The notes: a model not told the origin generated them from the letters alone. A stretch of 64,000 nucleotides of DNA from JAAYZX01 sp040770645 (GCA_040770645.1 JAXGIS010000010.1:1-64000), one strand, 5' to 3'. Shown: positions 18,609 through 27,246, counted from the first letter of the stretch. Program-made: numbers and translations.

Positions 18609-18770
18609 TGTCCATCTTAGAACGGGCGGCCTCGGGCCGCAACGTGTGCTGTGCGCGGGCAGGCTCGTGATCTCGGTTGTCCCGCGCCGGGGTGGCCGGG
18701 GCGGTCGGGCGGCTGGGTGGGCGCGATGGAGACGGTTGCGGTGCGGCAGCGGGGGGTCTATGCTGTGCGC

Positions 18771-18962
18771 ATGTTCGATGAGACCGTCGACATTCGGTGC
18801 GAAGCTTGCGGTCGCAGGCTGAAACGGCCGCTGCATAAGCTGCGGCGCAACCCGCGCGTGCAGTGCCCCAACTGCTATCGTGACATCGTCGTCCCCCTTG
18901 AGCTGCTTGTAAATGAGCGGGAGCGTTGGGAGGTAGACGACGAGAAGGACGCGGCCGAGTAA
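18771..18962 (+). CDS. Small zinc-ribbon protein
   Basis: 63 aa from the ATG at 18771. Two CxxC pairs, CEACGRR (residue ~10) and CPNCYRD (~31), 19 residues apart, are the pattern of a treble-clef or zinc-ribbon fold. The tail is acidic. An upstream frame is open to 18651, but its extra residues look non-coding. It is probably a nucleic-acid or protein-binding accessory; no specific family recognised. Confidence 0.55.
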   Translation: MFDETVDIRCEACGRRLKRPLHKLRRNPRVQCPNCYRDIVVPLELLVNERERWEVDDEKDAAE

Positions 18963-19056
18963 GGCACATTTCGGTTTCTGTCTCCCGGCCCCTGTATCCT
19001 TGGGCACATAGTCTCTCACGTACCTGTCAGGGCGAATATGTGCTGCCGAGGAGGGG

Positions 19057-20331
19057 ATGGGCGTGTCCGGCTGGTTCTCAGGTGTAATAGTGGCTTTGTT
19101 GGCCGCGGTCCTCGTCCTGCAGTTGGTCGTCCTACGCCGCCTCTCCCGCGAGGGAAGCGCACCCGTGGGTATGCGCTTGGATATGGTTCTACGGGGCCAA
19201 GAGCTCCTTCAAAGGGGTGTGCGGGAGGAGTTGGCCGCCGGTAGGGCGGAATCGGCCCGGAGCTCACTAGATCTGAGACAGGAAGTCTCGGGCGCTGTGG
19301 AACGGATGGGAGCGGCACTCCGGGAGGACGTGGGGAACAGGCTCTTCGAGATACGCACGGACAACGATCGTCGCTTGGAGGAAATCCGCACCACCGTTGA
19401 TCGGAAGTTGCAGGAAACGCTCGAAGCTCGCCTGGGGGAGTCGTTTCGCCAGGTGAGTGAGCGTCTTGAGCGGGTCCACCGGGGGCTCGGAGAAATGCAC
19501 TCACTGGCCGCCGGGGTGGGGGACCTGAAACGCGTACTCACCAATGTCAAAGCTCGAGGCACGTGGGGTGAAGTGCAGTTGGGCAGCCTTCTGGAACAGG
19601 TGCTTACGCCGGACCAGTATCAGGCCAACGTCGCCACTCGGTGCGAGGGGAACGAGAGGGTGGAGTACGCCGTGCTGCTACCCGGGCGAGAGGACGGCGG
19701 GCAGGGCGTGTGGCTGCCGATTGATGCCAAGTTCCCTCTTGAGGACCATCAGCGTCTTCTGGAAGCCCAAGAACGTTGCGACTCGCAGATGGCTGAGGCG
19801 GCAGGCCGCGCCCTCGAGGCTAGAGTCAAAGCTGCTGCTCGTGACATCAAAGACAAGTACCTCGATCCTCCACGTACCACGGACTTCGGGATCATGTTCT
19901 TGCCCACCGAGGGTCTCTACGCCGAAATCTTGCGTCGCCCCGGGCTGGTAGATGGCGTACAGCGTGAGCATCGCATTCTGATCACGGGCCCCACCACGTT
20001 GGCCGCGCTCTTGAACAGTCTGCAGATGGGTTTTCGCACGCTGGCTATTGAACAGCGCTCGGGTGAGGTTTGGGAATTGCTGGGCGCAGTTCGTGCTCAG
20101 TTCGGACAGTTCGGTGACGTTCTGGTAAAGGTGCAAAAGCGGTTGCAGTCGGCTTCGGAGTCTATCGACAATGCCGCCAGGAAGAGCCGCCGTATCGAGA
20201 GGAGCCTGCGCGCCGTGGAGCAGGCGTCACCCGACGCAGTGGGGCTGCAACTTATCGACGCAGGGCCCGCAATCACTGCGGATCTCGGAGACGAGGGGGT
20301 CGATATTCACGAGGTTGATCTGGTCGAGTAG
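19057..20331 (+). CDS. rmuC: DNA recombination protein RmuC
   Basis: A 424-aa membrane-anchored protein of the RmuC family, implicated in limiting recombination at inverted repeats. An N-terminal helix (residues ~7-28, VIVALLAAVLVLQLVVL) is followed by a long coiled coil (~45-150) and the RmuC nuclease-like core: KARGTWGEVQLGSLLEQVL, LPIDAKFPLEDHQRL and MFLPTEGLYAEIL. Start ATG 19057 with GAGGAGG upstream. Its 3' end overlaps the convergent IclR gene by 59 bases. The length is normal. Confidence 0.92.
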   Translation: MGVSGWFSGVIVALLAAVLVLQLVVLRRLSREGSAPVGMRLDMVLRGQELLQRGVREELAAGRAESARSSLDLRQEVSGAVERMGAALREDVGNRLFEIRTDNDRRLEEIRTTVDRKLQETLEARLGESFRQVSERLERVHRGLGEMHSLAAGVGDLKRVLTNVKARGTWGEVQLGSLLEQVLTPDQYQANVATRCEGNERVEYAVLLPGREDGGQGVWLPIDAKFPLEDHQRLLEAQERCDSQMAEAAGRALEARVKAAARDIKDKYLDPPRTTDFGIMFLPTEGLYAEILRRPGLVDGVQREHRILITGPTTLAALLNSLQMGFRTLAIEQRSGEVWELLGAVRAQFGQFGDVLVKVQKRLQSASESIDNAARKSRRIERSLRAVEQASPDAVGLQLIDAGPAITADLGDEGVDIHEVDLVE

Positions 20332-21133
20332 CGCTTCCGTGCGGTTGGTCACCGCCACCAAGCCACTCACCCCCCAGCGCAGCCGTCATTTTTATGGCGG
20401 TCTGGCGCACGTGCCTCGCCACTTCCGGGATGCGGTCCGCGGTGAGCACAGAAGCCAGGCCGAGCGAAGCCACCACCATCTGTGGTGGTTTGCGAGGCTC
20501 GAACACCGGTGAAGCCACGGCGTTGATGCCCCCGTAGTACTCCTCCAAGCTGACGGCGTACCCGAGGCGACGAACATCGCCCAGCATTCGTCTCAATGCG
20601 TCTAGATCGGTGATTGACGTTTCGGTGAACCGGGGTAGCCCGTGCTCTTCGAGGTGGGAAAGTAGGTCCGCGTCCTTCCAGTAAGCCAGTATGGCCCTCC
20701 CCACGGCGCCGGAGGTCATCGGGTGGTACTGGCCCACTGAGGTGGTGGCGCGGAGATCGTCGGAACCTTCCACTTTGTCGATGATCATGAGACGAGGCCC
20801 AACTTCTCTCCCCAAGACACAGGTTACGCCGAGGTTTTTCGCAAGGGCCGACAGGTGGGGGCGCAATACCTCTACATGGCTGAGATGGTCTGCAGCTCGA
20901 CTTCCCAGCTCGAAGAGCGCCCACCCCAAGCGATACTGCTTGGTGTTGGCATCGAACGAGAGAAGGCCGAAATGCACCAAGGTGCGCAGGAGGTTGAGGC
21001 AGGTGCTGGTGGGTATGGAGACCGCGCCGGCGATCTCGGAGAGCCCGGCGCCGGAATGCTCGGGGTCTTTGAGGTAGGTGAGGATGGCCATGCTGTTGAC
21101 TATGGCCGGGACCAGATATGGCAACGAGTTCAC
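20273..21133 (-). CDS. IclR-family transcriptional regulator
   Basis: 286 aa. An N-terminal winged helix-turn-helix (residues ~10-75: LSEIAGAVSIPTSTCLNLLRTL) is followed by the IclR effector domain (~85-255: GREVGPRLMIIDKVEG, TSGAVGRAILAY, YGGINAVASPVF). The last ~30 residues are a basic, Pro-rich extension lying in the rmuC overlap. It is divergent from the aminotransferase/SDR operon and probably controls it through the dyads at 21221-21255. The effector is unknown. Confidence 0.88.
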   Translation of the reverse strand: MNSLPYLVPAIVNSMAILTYLKDPEHSGAGLSEIAGAVSIPTSTCLNLLRTLVHFGLLSFDANTKQYRLGWALFELGSRAADHLSHVEVLRPHLSALAKNLGVTCVLGREVGPRLMIIDKVEGSDDLRATTSVGQYHPMTSGAVGRAILAYWKDADLLSHLEEHGLPRFTETSITDLDALRRMLGDVRRLGYAVSLEEYYGGINAVASPVFEPRKPPQMVVASLGLASVLTADRIPEVARHVRQTAIKMTAALGGEWLGGGDQPHGSATRPDQPREYRPPRLRDPQ

Positions 21134-21220
21134 CTCCCCACATCCCTAACACACGGGCTACGTGCCTCCTGGTGCGTTCGCAATCCACCAGCCAATCCAC
21201 CAGCCACAAGAGCGCATGCA

Positions 21221-21255
21221 TGTCAATATATTGAAAAGAATACATGATATTGACA
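21221..21255. promoter_or_regulatory. Nested inverted repeats, likely IclR operator
   Basis: TGTCAATAT (21221-21229) and ATATTGACA (21247-21255) form a perfect 9-bp inverted repeat spaced by 17 bases. The left arm also contains the 12-bp palindrome TCAATATATTGA (21223-21234). This AT-rich patch stands out in GC-rich DNA, midway between the divergent IclR and aminotransferase genes, and its right arm covers a TTGACA -35 box. Confidence 0.6.
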
Positions 21256-21278
21256 TAAACACACACGTGCCTTACGCT
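21250..21278 (+). promoter_or_regulatory. Sigma-70-like promoter of the aminotransferase operon
   Basis: TTGACA at 21250-21255, a 17-base spacer, then TACGCT at 21273-21278. The -35 is perfect and the -10 is weak. The -35 sits inside the right arm of the inverted repeat, so a bound regulator would block it. Confidence 0.5.
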
Positions 21279-21392
21279 GAAACGACCGGCTCGGCCGCGG
21301 GCCTTTCCACGACTGCACCGGTGTAGGTGCCGGCGCCGGGGCATTGCGGCCTGGTCGGCAGTGCTCCCGGGATTACAGAGGAGGCCAAGGCG

Positions 21393-22520
21393 ATGGATGT
21401 GAAGATCAATAAGCTTTACGAGATCTTCGTGCTCGCGCACGAGGTAGGTTACGACTACGGGGTGACCTGGTCTCTGCGCCGCTCGCCCAAACTGGGGGAG
21501 TTCCTGGCGGAACTGGATCCGGACTTGTCCCTGGATTGGTCGGGCAAGTCCTACTACGGCATGACCGAGTTGCGGCAGCGGGTCGTGGAAACGCAAGGCT
21601 ACGACGTGCCGGTGGACAACGTTATGGTCACCGCCGGGACGAACGAGGCATCGTTCTTGGTGATCACTCAAACGGTCTCTCCCGGGGACGAGGTGGTGAT
21701 CGACGAACCCGGCTGGCCTCAGGCCACTCATCTGTGCGAAGCCTATGGGGCCCACATCAAGATCATCAAGCGGCGGGAAGAACTGGAATGGAACATCGAC
21801 CTGGATGAGTTGGATGCCTTGGTCACGCCGAAGACCAAGCTCATCTTCCTCAACTCGCCCAACAACCCCACGGGCGCCGTCTTCACGGACGAAGACATGA
21901 GGCGCATCTGCGAGATAGCGCGCAAGAATGATGCTTACCTTCTGTCAGACGAGGTGTACCGCGGACTGGAGTGGGAGGGACCTCGTTCGCCGGCCGCCGT
22001 CAACTACTATGAGAAGGCCATCAGCGCTGCCAGCGTATCCAAGTGCCTGGGTCTTCAAGGTATCCGCGTGGGATGGATGGCCACGCGCGACAAGGATCTC
22101 CTGTTCAGGTCGCTCGTTCTGCGTGAGTACGCCAGTGAGGTAATGAACGTCTTGGGTGAGTATGTAGCGTTGGCCGCACTCAAGCCCGGGCGCTACGAAG
22201 CCATGGTGGCTGAAGCTCTGGCCGATGGGCACCGCTGCTGGCCCATTGTCGAGGAGTGGGTGAACTCGCGCGAGGATTTTGACTGGGTCAAACCCAAAGC
22301 GGGCTATCTGTGCTTCGTCGGTTACCACTTGGATATCGGCTCCGAGGACTTCTGCCGGCGTCTGCTGGCTCCGCCTTACCGCACTCTCATCCAGCCCGGC
22401 TCGGCGTACGGGGTGGAGAACCACATACGTCTGGGAGTGGGCGGTGGCAACGACGCTGAGATCAAAGCGGGCTTGGGCCGTATCGATCAGTTTGTGGCCG
22501 ACCTGAAGAGCAGGGGGTGA
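21393..22520 (+). CDS. Class I/II PLP aminotransferase
   Basis: A 375-aa fold-type I aminotransferase. Seen: YYGMTELRQRVVE, the TAGTNEASFLV cofactor-phosphate region, SPNNPTGAVF (Asn for the PLP ring), LSDEVYRGLE (Asp/Tyr), and the PLP lysine in SVSKCLGLQGIRVGW (~residue 220). Start ATG 21393 with CAGAGGAGG about 10 bases upstream; the frame extends to 21327 without support. First gene of a three-gene operon with a second aminotransferase and an SDR. Substrate unknown. Confidence 0.85.
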   Translation: MDVKINKLYEIFVLAHEVGYDYGVTWSLRRSPKLGEFLAELDPDLSLDWSGKSYYGMTELRQRVVETQGYDVPVDNVMVTAGTNEASFLVITQTVSPGDEVVIDEPGWPQATHLCEAYGAHIKIIKRREELEWNIDLDELDALVTPKTKLIFLNSPNNPTGAVFTDEDMRRICEIARKNDAYLLSDEVYRGLEWEGPRSPAAVNYYEKAISAASVSKCLGLQGIRVGWMATRDKDLLFRSLVLREYASEVMNVLGEYVALAALKPGRYEAMVAEALADGHRCWPIVEEWVNSREDFDWVKPKAGYLCFVGYHLDIGSEDFCRRLLAPPYRTLIQPGSAYGVENHIRLGVGGGNDAEIKAGLGRIDQFVADLKSRG

Positions 22521-22524
22521 AGCC

Positions 22525-23730
22525 GTGACGTGGACTGCGGAAGCCGTTGCCACACGCGCACGCAACCTCCGCTCTCCCAAGTTCGGCGTGATCGCGGAGG
22601 TGAGGAAGCTCATCCAGGGTGCGGAGGGCGTCGTGGACATGGGCTACGGGGAGCCCAATTTCAACACTCCTGAGCATATACGCGAGGCCGCTAAGAGGGC
22701 TATGGACGAAGGCCACACGCACTATGTCCTGCCCACGGAGGGCTTGGAGCCGCTGCGACAGGCCATAAGCCGCAAGCTGCAGGTAGAGAACGGGATTGTC
22801 GTTGACCCGGCCACCCAGATTCTCGTAACGGCCGGTGTGCAGGAGGCCATCAATGTGGCGCTCTTGGCCCTGGTCAACCCCGGGGACGAGGTCATAATGC
22901 CCGATCCCTACTATTATGTAGATCCGCTGGGGGTCATGCTGGCCGGTGGGACGCCTGTGTATACGCACCTGCGTGAGGAAAACGACTTCCGCCTGGACGT
23001 CGATGATGTCAAGAGCAAGATCACGGCCAAGACCAAGGCCATCATCTATATATCACCCAACTGCCCCACCGGTTCTGTTTTCCCGCGCGAGGACCTACAG
23101 GCCCTTGCCGAGCTGTGCGCCGAGCGGCGCATATTCATCCTCACCGACGAGATTTACGAGAAACTCATCTACGATGGCACCGAGCACTGCAGCATCGCTT
23201 CTCTGCCCGCAGCCCAGGACATCACCATTTCCATGTTCGGATTCTCGAAGGCATACGCCATGACCGGGTGGAGAGTGGGTTTCCTAGTGGCCTCAGCGGA
23301 ATTGGTGCGCACGATGCTCGAGGTACACACGCAGCTGGTGCTCTGCACGAATTCAATCGCTCAGCACGCGGCCCTGGCTGCGCTGGAGGGCCCGCAGGAC
23401 TGTGTCGAGGACATGCGCCGCGACTATGAGACACGTAGGAATACCTTGGTGGAAGGACTCAACCGCTTGGGCTTCAAGTGCAAACGGCCTCCCGGCTCCT
23501 TCTACGTTTACTCCAACGTCACCGGCTTCGGCATGCCTGCCTCGCAGTTGGCCAAGATCCTGGCCAAAGACGCCCGGGTTGTCGGCTACCCGGGGAGCGC
23601 TTTCACCAACGGCGACGACGGAGAGAACTATTTGCGTTTTGCCTACACCAAGGACATAGACTCGGTGAGGCTGGCCTTGGAGCGAATGGAGAAGGTTGTG
23701 GAGACTCTACCGAAAGGTGGTGAGGCATGA
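22525..23730 (+). CDS. Aspartate-aminotransferase-family PLP enzyme
   Basis: A 401-aa fold-type I aminotransferase. Motifs: MGYGEPNFNTPEHI, YVLPTEGLEPLRQAI, ISPNCPTGSVF, TDEIYEKLIYDG, the PLP lysine in FGFSKAYAMTGWRVGF (~residue 240), and the C-terminal Arg in NYLRFAY. GTG start 22525, four bases after the previous stop. Two different aminotransferases in tandem suggest a pathway with two transamination steps or two related substrates. Specificity cannot be assigned. Confidence 0.87.
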   Translation: MTWTAEAVATRARNLRSPKFGVIAEVRKLIQGAEGVVDMGYGEPNFNTPEHIREAAKRAMDEGHTHYVLPTEGLEPLRQAISRKLQVENGIVVDPATQILVTAGVQEAINVALLALVNPGDEVIMPDPYYYVDPLGVMLAGGTPVYTHLREENDFRLDVDDVKSKITAKTKAIIYISPNCPTGSVFPREDLQALAELCAERRIFILTDEIYEKLIYDGTEHCSIASLPAAQDITISMFGFSKAYAMTGWRVGFLVASAELVRTMLEVHTQLVLCTNSIAQHAALAALEGPQDCVEDMRRDYETRRNTLVEGLNRLGFKCKRPPGSFYVYSNVTGFGMPASQLAKILAKDARVVGYPGSAFTNGDDGENYLRFAYTKDIDSVRLALERMEKVVETLPKGGEA

Positions 23731-24538
23731 CGGCCATCGACACCAACCTTCACGGTCAGGTTGCCATCGTCACGGGTGGCTCGCAAGGCATAGGCGCGGC
23801 AACAGCCCAACTGCTGGGCGAGGCCGGCGCGTCGGTGGTCTTGACTTATAACCGCTCTGAAAGCCGGGCGCTGGAGGTGGCGGAGAGGATTGAGCTGGCA
23901 GGATCGCGTGCCCTGGTGCTGCCCGCCGACATGCAGAGTAAGGCTTCCATAGAGAACTTGGTGGCTCGGACCCTGGAGGAGTTCGGTCGCATCGACATCT
24001 TGGTCAACAACGCTGCCGTTGGCTCGGCCTCCGTGGCTCACTACGCCGAACCGGATGCGCACGACGAAGCCATGTTCAACATCAACACCTTGGGCACGCT
24101 CATATGCACGCAGGCGGTGCTGCCGGTGATGGAGCGCCAGGGTTACGGCAAGATCATCATTATCTCCAGCGTGGGTGGCGGGACGACTGTCTTTCCCGGC
24201 TTCACGGCGGCCGACGAGATGAGCAAATGCGCTGTGGGCTTCTTGGGCAGGCAGATCGTGGCCGACCATCCTTTCGATCGTATCGACTCCTTCTCCATCT
24301 GTCCCGGCGCGGTGAACACCCGCATGTTCCAGGAATCGACGCTGAACCATCTGTCGGCTGAAGAGCGGGAGGCGTTCATCTCCAACCTGCCCCAACGGAG
24401 ATTGATAGAGCCGGGGAGATCGCCGCGCTCATCTTGTTCTTGTGTACCCCGGCAGGATCGGTGTGCCGAGGAGCCATCATCGATGCCTCGTTGGGTCTGG
24501 GTGTACGCCCAGGCCTGGTGAGTGAGACCAAGAAGTAG
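23727..24538 (+). CDS. Short-chain dehydrogenase/reductase-like protein, 3' frameshift
   Basis: About 270 aa. The cofactor loop TGGSQGIGAA (residues ~16-25) and NNAAVG (~97) are normal for SDRs, and the Ser is present (ISSVGGG). At the Tyr of the usual YxxxK triad the sequence reads D-E-M-S-K, so the catalytic Tyr is replaced by Asp. A frame change near 24412 splits the C-terminus; the correct frame continues IAALILFLCTPAGSV to a TAG at 24536. ATGA overlap with the preceding aminotransferase gene. Possibly catalytically altered; homologues usually read as 3-oxoacyl-ACP reductases. Confidence 0.75.
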
Positions 24539-24639
24539 GCACGGTCCCCATGAAGGACGGCGGCAGGGAGCGGGGGAACCCCCACCCCCGGCCGCGCCCA
24601 TCCCCGGCCGCGCCCGCTCCCATGTGGAGGCCAGTCAAA

Positions 24640-24659
24640 GGGGCCGGGGGTACGGCCCC
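24640..24659. terminator. GC-rich hairpin between convergent genes
   Basis: GGGGCCG-ggggta-CGGCCCC forms a 7-bp stem between the SDR gene (plus) and the HEAT-repeat gene (minus). There is no T-run, so it is a weak candidate terminator for the SDR operon. Confidence 0.45.
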
Positions 24660-24668
24660 CCCGTCCGT

Positions 24669-25505
24669 CTATAGCCTGGGCAGCCTCACGTCCTTGGCTC
24701 CGCGCTGTGTCTCACCGTAACCGCGCGGTTCCGGTAGGGGCGGCACGTGTGGTTGGGCCGGATAGCCGGGGAAGCCTGGATAAGTCCGCACTGCGTGATC
24801 AGGTAGGGCATAAAGGCGATCGTCAGGGCAGATCGTGCCCAGGTATTCACCCAGCGGGTTCACGACCTCAGGTTCATCCCAGGGCAACCAGCCGACCCAA
24901 TCGGCGTTGATATCGAACACCATGTTGCCAAGGCGAAAAGCTACGTAATCACCCCTGGAGTCAAAGAGGTACTGCACCTCGCCCTCACCCTCGTCGGCTT
25001 GAGGTTCGGGAACCAGACTCCAAGAGCGTAGGGCATCGCGGGCCGCTTCCGGTGCCAGATCTGCGGCGTGGAGGGTATCGAGCGCGGCCACCACGGGAGC
25101 CAACGCCTCCCGGTAGCGCTCGTCGGCGCGGCTGAAGACCCGAAACACGTGAAGTGCTCCCCTACAGAAATAGTCGGACCGGGATCGGTCGATGAGGGCA
25201 CGCAGAACGAGCGGAGCCACACCAATGCCTGCCGCCACGAGCGCCTCGGCCGCCAGCCAACGCACACCCGCGTCTTGGTCCTCGAGCAGGGGCACCAAGG
25301 CGGGTGCGGCCGCAGAACTGCCTATGGAGACGAGCGCCTTGGCGGCTTCCCATCTTACCTGCTTGTCCGCGTCGGTCAGCAGGGGGACCAGTACGGAAAC
25401 CGCATCTTCTCCCGCAGCGGCCAGTTCCTCGCGCGCCCGGGACCGGGCCGTGCCGCTGAGGCTTCGCAGTTGTTCCGCCCGCAGCTTCAGATCCATATCT
25501 CCCAT
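24669..25505 (-). CDS. HEAT-repeat protein
   Basis: 278 aa. Residues ~10-130 contain three or four HEAT/PBS-lyase-type repeats (VLVPLLTDADKQVRWEAAKALVSIGS, ALVPLLEDQDAGVRWLAAEALVAAG), usually protein-binding scaffolds. The C-terminal half is acidic, then Pro/Tyr/Gly-rich (residues ~235-270), and contains VFDINADWVGWLPWDEPE; I do not recognise it. ATG 25505 follows the DsbA-like gene by 4 bases, so the two are likely co-transcribed. Confidence 0.65.
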   Translation of the reverse strand: MGDMDLKLRAEQLRSLSGTARSRAREELAAAGEDAVSVLVPLLTDADKQVRWEAAKALVSIGSSAAAPALVPLLEDQDAGVRWLAAEALVAAGIGVAPLVLRALIDRSRSDYFCRGALHVFRVFSRADERYREALAPVVAALDTLHAADLAPEAARDALRSWSLVPEPQADEGEGEVQYLFDSRGDYVAFRLGNMVFDINADWVGWLPWDEPEVVNPLGEYLGTICPDDRLYALPDHAVRTYPGFPGYPAQPHVPPLPEPRGYGETQRGAKDVRLPRL

Positions 25506-25509
25506 GGCG

Positions 25510-26120
25510 TCACACCTCCGCGTCCAGTTCTGCGCGGCGGAGTAGGTCTTTGAACTGGTCGAGTGGCTGGGCCCCAACGATGACGAAGTGCCCATCCACG
25601 ATGAAGGTGGGTATGCCGGTGATGCCGTATGAACGGGCCTCGTCTCGTGCGCCCGCCAACCTGGGAGCGAATATCTTGCTCTCCAGCACCGTCTTGACCG
25701 CCGCGGGGTCGAGTCCACATTCCCGCGCCACGTCGGCCACCACGTGGAACCGCCCGATGTCTCGCCCTTCAGTGAAATAGGCACGGAACATGCGGTCGTG
25801 GAACTCATCGAAACACCCCCGGTCGCGCGCATATTCCGCCGTCTCCAGAGCCAAGCGCGTGTTGGGGAGCACACGTACGTCGCCGAAGAGCAGGCCCAAC
25901 TCCTCGCCTCGGGCGCGGATGGGGCATACATCTGGTCCAAGTTCACTCCGGGGAAGCGGTCTGAGAGCAGGGAGCCTTTGGGTGGCGTTTCCGGATGGAG
26001 CTCGTAGCCCACCCAGGTGATGTCAAGCGAGAGTTCTTGTTGGAGGCGTTCGAGAAGGCCCTTCCCGATGTAGCAGAAGGGTCACACGTAGTCGGAAAAG
26101 ACCCGCAGTTCTATGGCCAT
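25510..26120 (-). CDS. DsbA/FrnE-like thiol-disulfide oxidoreductase with UGA at the first active-site Cys
   Basis: A ~203-aa thioredoxin-fold protein of the DsbA/FrnE type. From ATG 26120 it reads MAIELRVFSDYV, then TGA (26082-26084), then PFCYIGKGLLERL. The family motif is CPFCYIGKG, so the stop sits exactly at the first redox Cys. The helical insert (AEYARDRGCFDEFHDRMFRAYF) and C-terminal ARSYGITGIPTFIVDGHFVIVGA (cis-Pro region) are normal. A frame change near 25910, at a CCCC run, also interrupts it. Two readings: a UPFC selenoprotein, or two base errors. A SECIS-like hairpin follows the UGA at the right distance. Confidence 0.7.
26051..26067 (-). other. SECIS-like hairpin after in-frame UGA
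   Basis: On the coding strand, CGGGAA-GGGCC-TTCTCG forms a 6-bp stem (one G-U pair) with a 5-base loop starting GG. The loop begins 20 bases after the UGA. A G near the start of the apical loop and a spacing of roughly 16-37 bases are the features usually asked of bacterial SECIS elements. A competing hairpin, CCCTTC…GAAGGG, begins right after the UGA. Confidence 0.4.
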
Positions 26121-26336
26121 ACCGCCCCTCCGTGTGGTCGTGGGCAATCAAATACACACTACGGACACAAGCCGTGTGGCTGTTATTGTACTTATTGTAC
26201 TGTGCGCGGCACGTGCTCTATCGCCGATTGTCTTACCCACCACCGGGGTATGGCTCAAGCTTCGCCGCTGGGAAAGCGCCGAGAAAGGTACTCTCGGCGC
26301 GCATGTGGAGGGAGATCGGATACGATGCGGCGCCCC

Positions 26337-26740
26337 TTACCTCACAGATGCTGTGATGGTGAGCTTCTCATCCTGGGGTGTGGTTTCCCACGAGCGCTTG
26401 TACGTGAATGTGAGTTCTTCCTCTCCCTTGCGCTCCGCTTTGAATCGGAACAGATAGGTGCCCGACGCGCCCACCAAGGTGGATTGGGCTTTGAACTCTG
26501 TTGTCCCCACCTGCTTCAGGATGCCGCCTGCCGGGGTTGCCACGGTCCATTCATATCCGGTGGAAGGATTGCCCTCCAGAGCCACCTCCAGAGTCTGCCC
26601 CACCTTCATGGCCACCGTACTACCGGCCGCAGATTTGTCGGCCTTCACCAAGCCCGATGCCTCCCCGCTGCCGCACCGGCGGCCAAGACGGCAATGATGG
26701 CCACTGCCAGCACGGCCACGACACCATTGAAGCCCCTCAC
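26337..26740 (-). CDS. Chagasin-type (I42) protease-inhibitor lipoprotein, frameshifted at lipobox
   Basis: A secreted protein with the three loops of chagasin-family cysteine-protease inhibitors: NPSTGYEW (residue ~55), a GASGTYLFRF strand with the G-rich loop, and KRSWE (RPWE-like loop). The GTG start at 26740 has a strong AAGGAGG. The signal peptide VVAVLAVAIIAVLAAG is followed, after one missing base near 26685, by CGSGEASGLVKADK. This restores a perfect lipobox (LAAGC). That strongly suggests the frameshift is a base error. Role: inhibitor of papain-like proteases, or an orphan member. Confidence 0.72.
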
Positions 26741-26949
26741 GACACTCCTCCTTGGTTTGCTACGCTCGACCCCTGGTGGGCATTTCGCAGCTTGGGACGC
26801 GGTTCGTCGAACGTATAGTTCCCTTCCGAGGGCTTTATGCCTGCCAAGCGTCGGCACGAGAATGATATTCTGTGGCCTGTTCAGGGTATAGAAGCGGAGG
26901 GTTGACCTGGTTGGGCCCCTGTGGGGCAGTCTGTTCCGAAGGGAGACGC

Positions 26950-27246
26950 ATGAAGATCGAGAGCATCGATGAGGCGCTCGAGGCCGCTCGCGCGCTGAAA
27001 GCCTGGTCCTACCAGGAGAAGTACAAGGAGCACTCCGAAGGAACGGTCTTGGCGCTCGAGGTTATCCGAACTTCGGGTAGTCTGTGCGAGCAGGTTATAG
27101 AGACCATCCAACACGCTCTCATAGGGGACTTTGAGCGTCACTCGTGGTCTGTCTTCATGCGCAACATCCTGGAGTACAGCGGACAGTGTGTGGCTGCGGT
27201 CAACAAGCTCGCCTACAGGATATACCTGCGTCGTGGGGGGGATTAA
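26950..27246 (+). CDS. Hypothetical protein, alpha-helical
   Basis: 98 aa, predicted mostly helical, with no recognised family. The core EALEAARALKAWSYQEKYKEH and HALIGDFERHSWSVFMRNI suggests a small helical bundle. ATG 26950 with GAAGGGAG upstream is preferred over the 26872 start, whose extra N-terminus looks non-coding. Its TAA shares the palindromic TTAA with the convergent flavodoxin stop. Confidence 0.55.
   Translation: MKIESIDEALEAARALKAWSYQEKYKEHSEGTVLALEVIRTSGSLCEQVIETIQHALIGDFERHSWSVFMRNILEYSGQCVAAVNKLAYRIYLRRGGD

Noticed and set aside
18536..18770. GCCACTG in the gap upstream of ord, considered as part of a cobalamin riboswitch
   Set aside because: It lies on the strand opposite to ord, and no B12 box or the other conserved segments follow; it is part of a simple dyad.
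20367..21755. A 462-codon minus-strand frame over the IclR and first aminotransferase genes
   Set aside because: It is a shadow in another frame of the IclR gene and crosses its start and the divergent promoter; composition is Arg/Pro/His-rich with no motifs.
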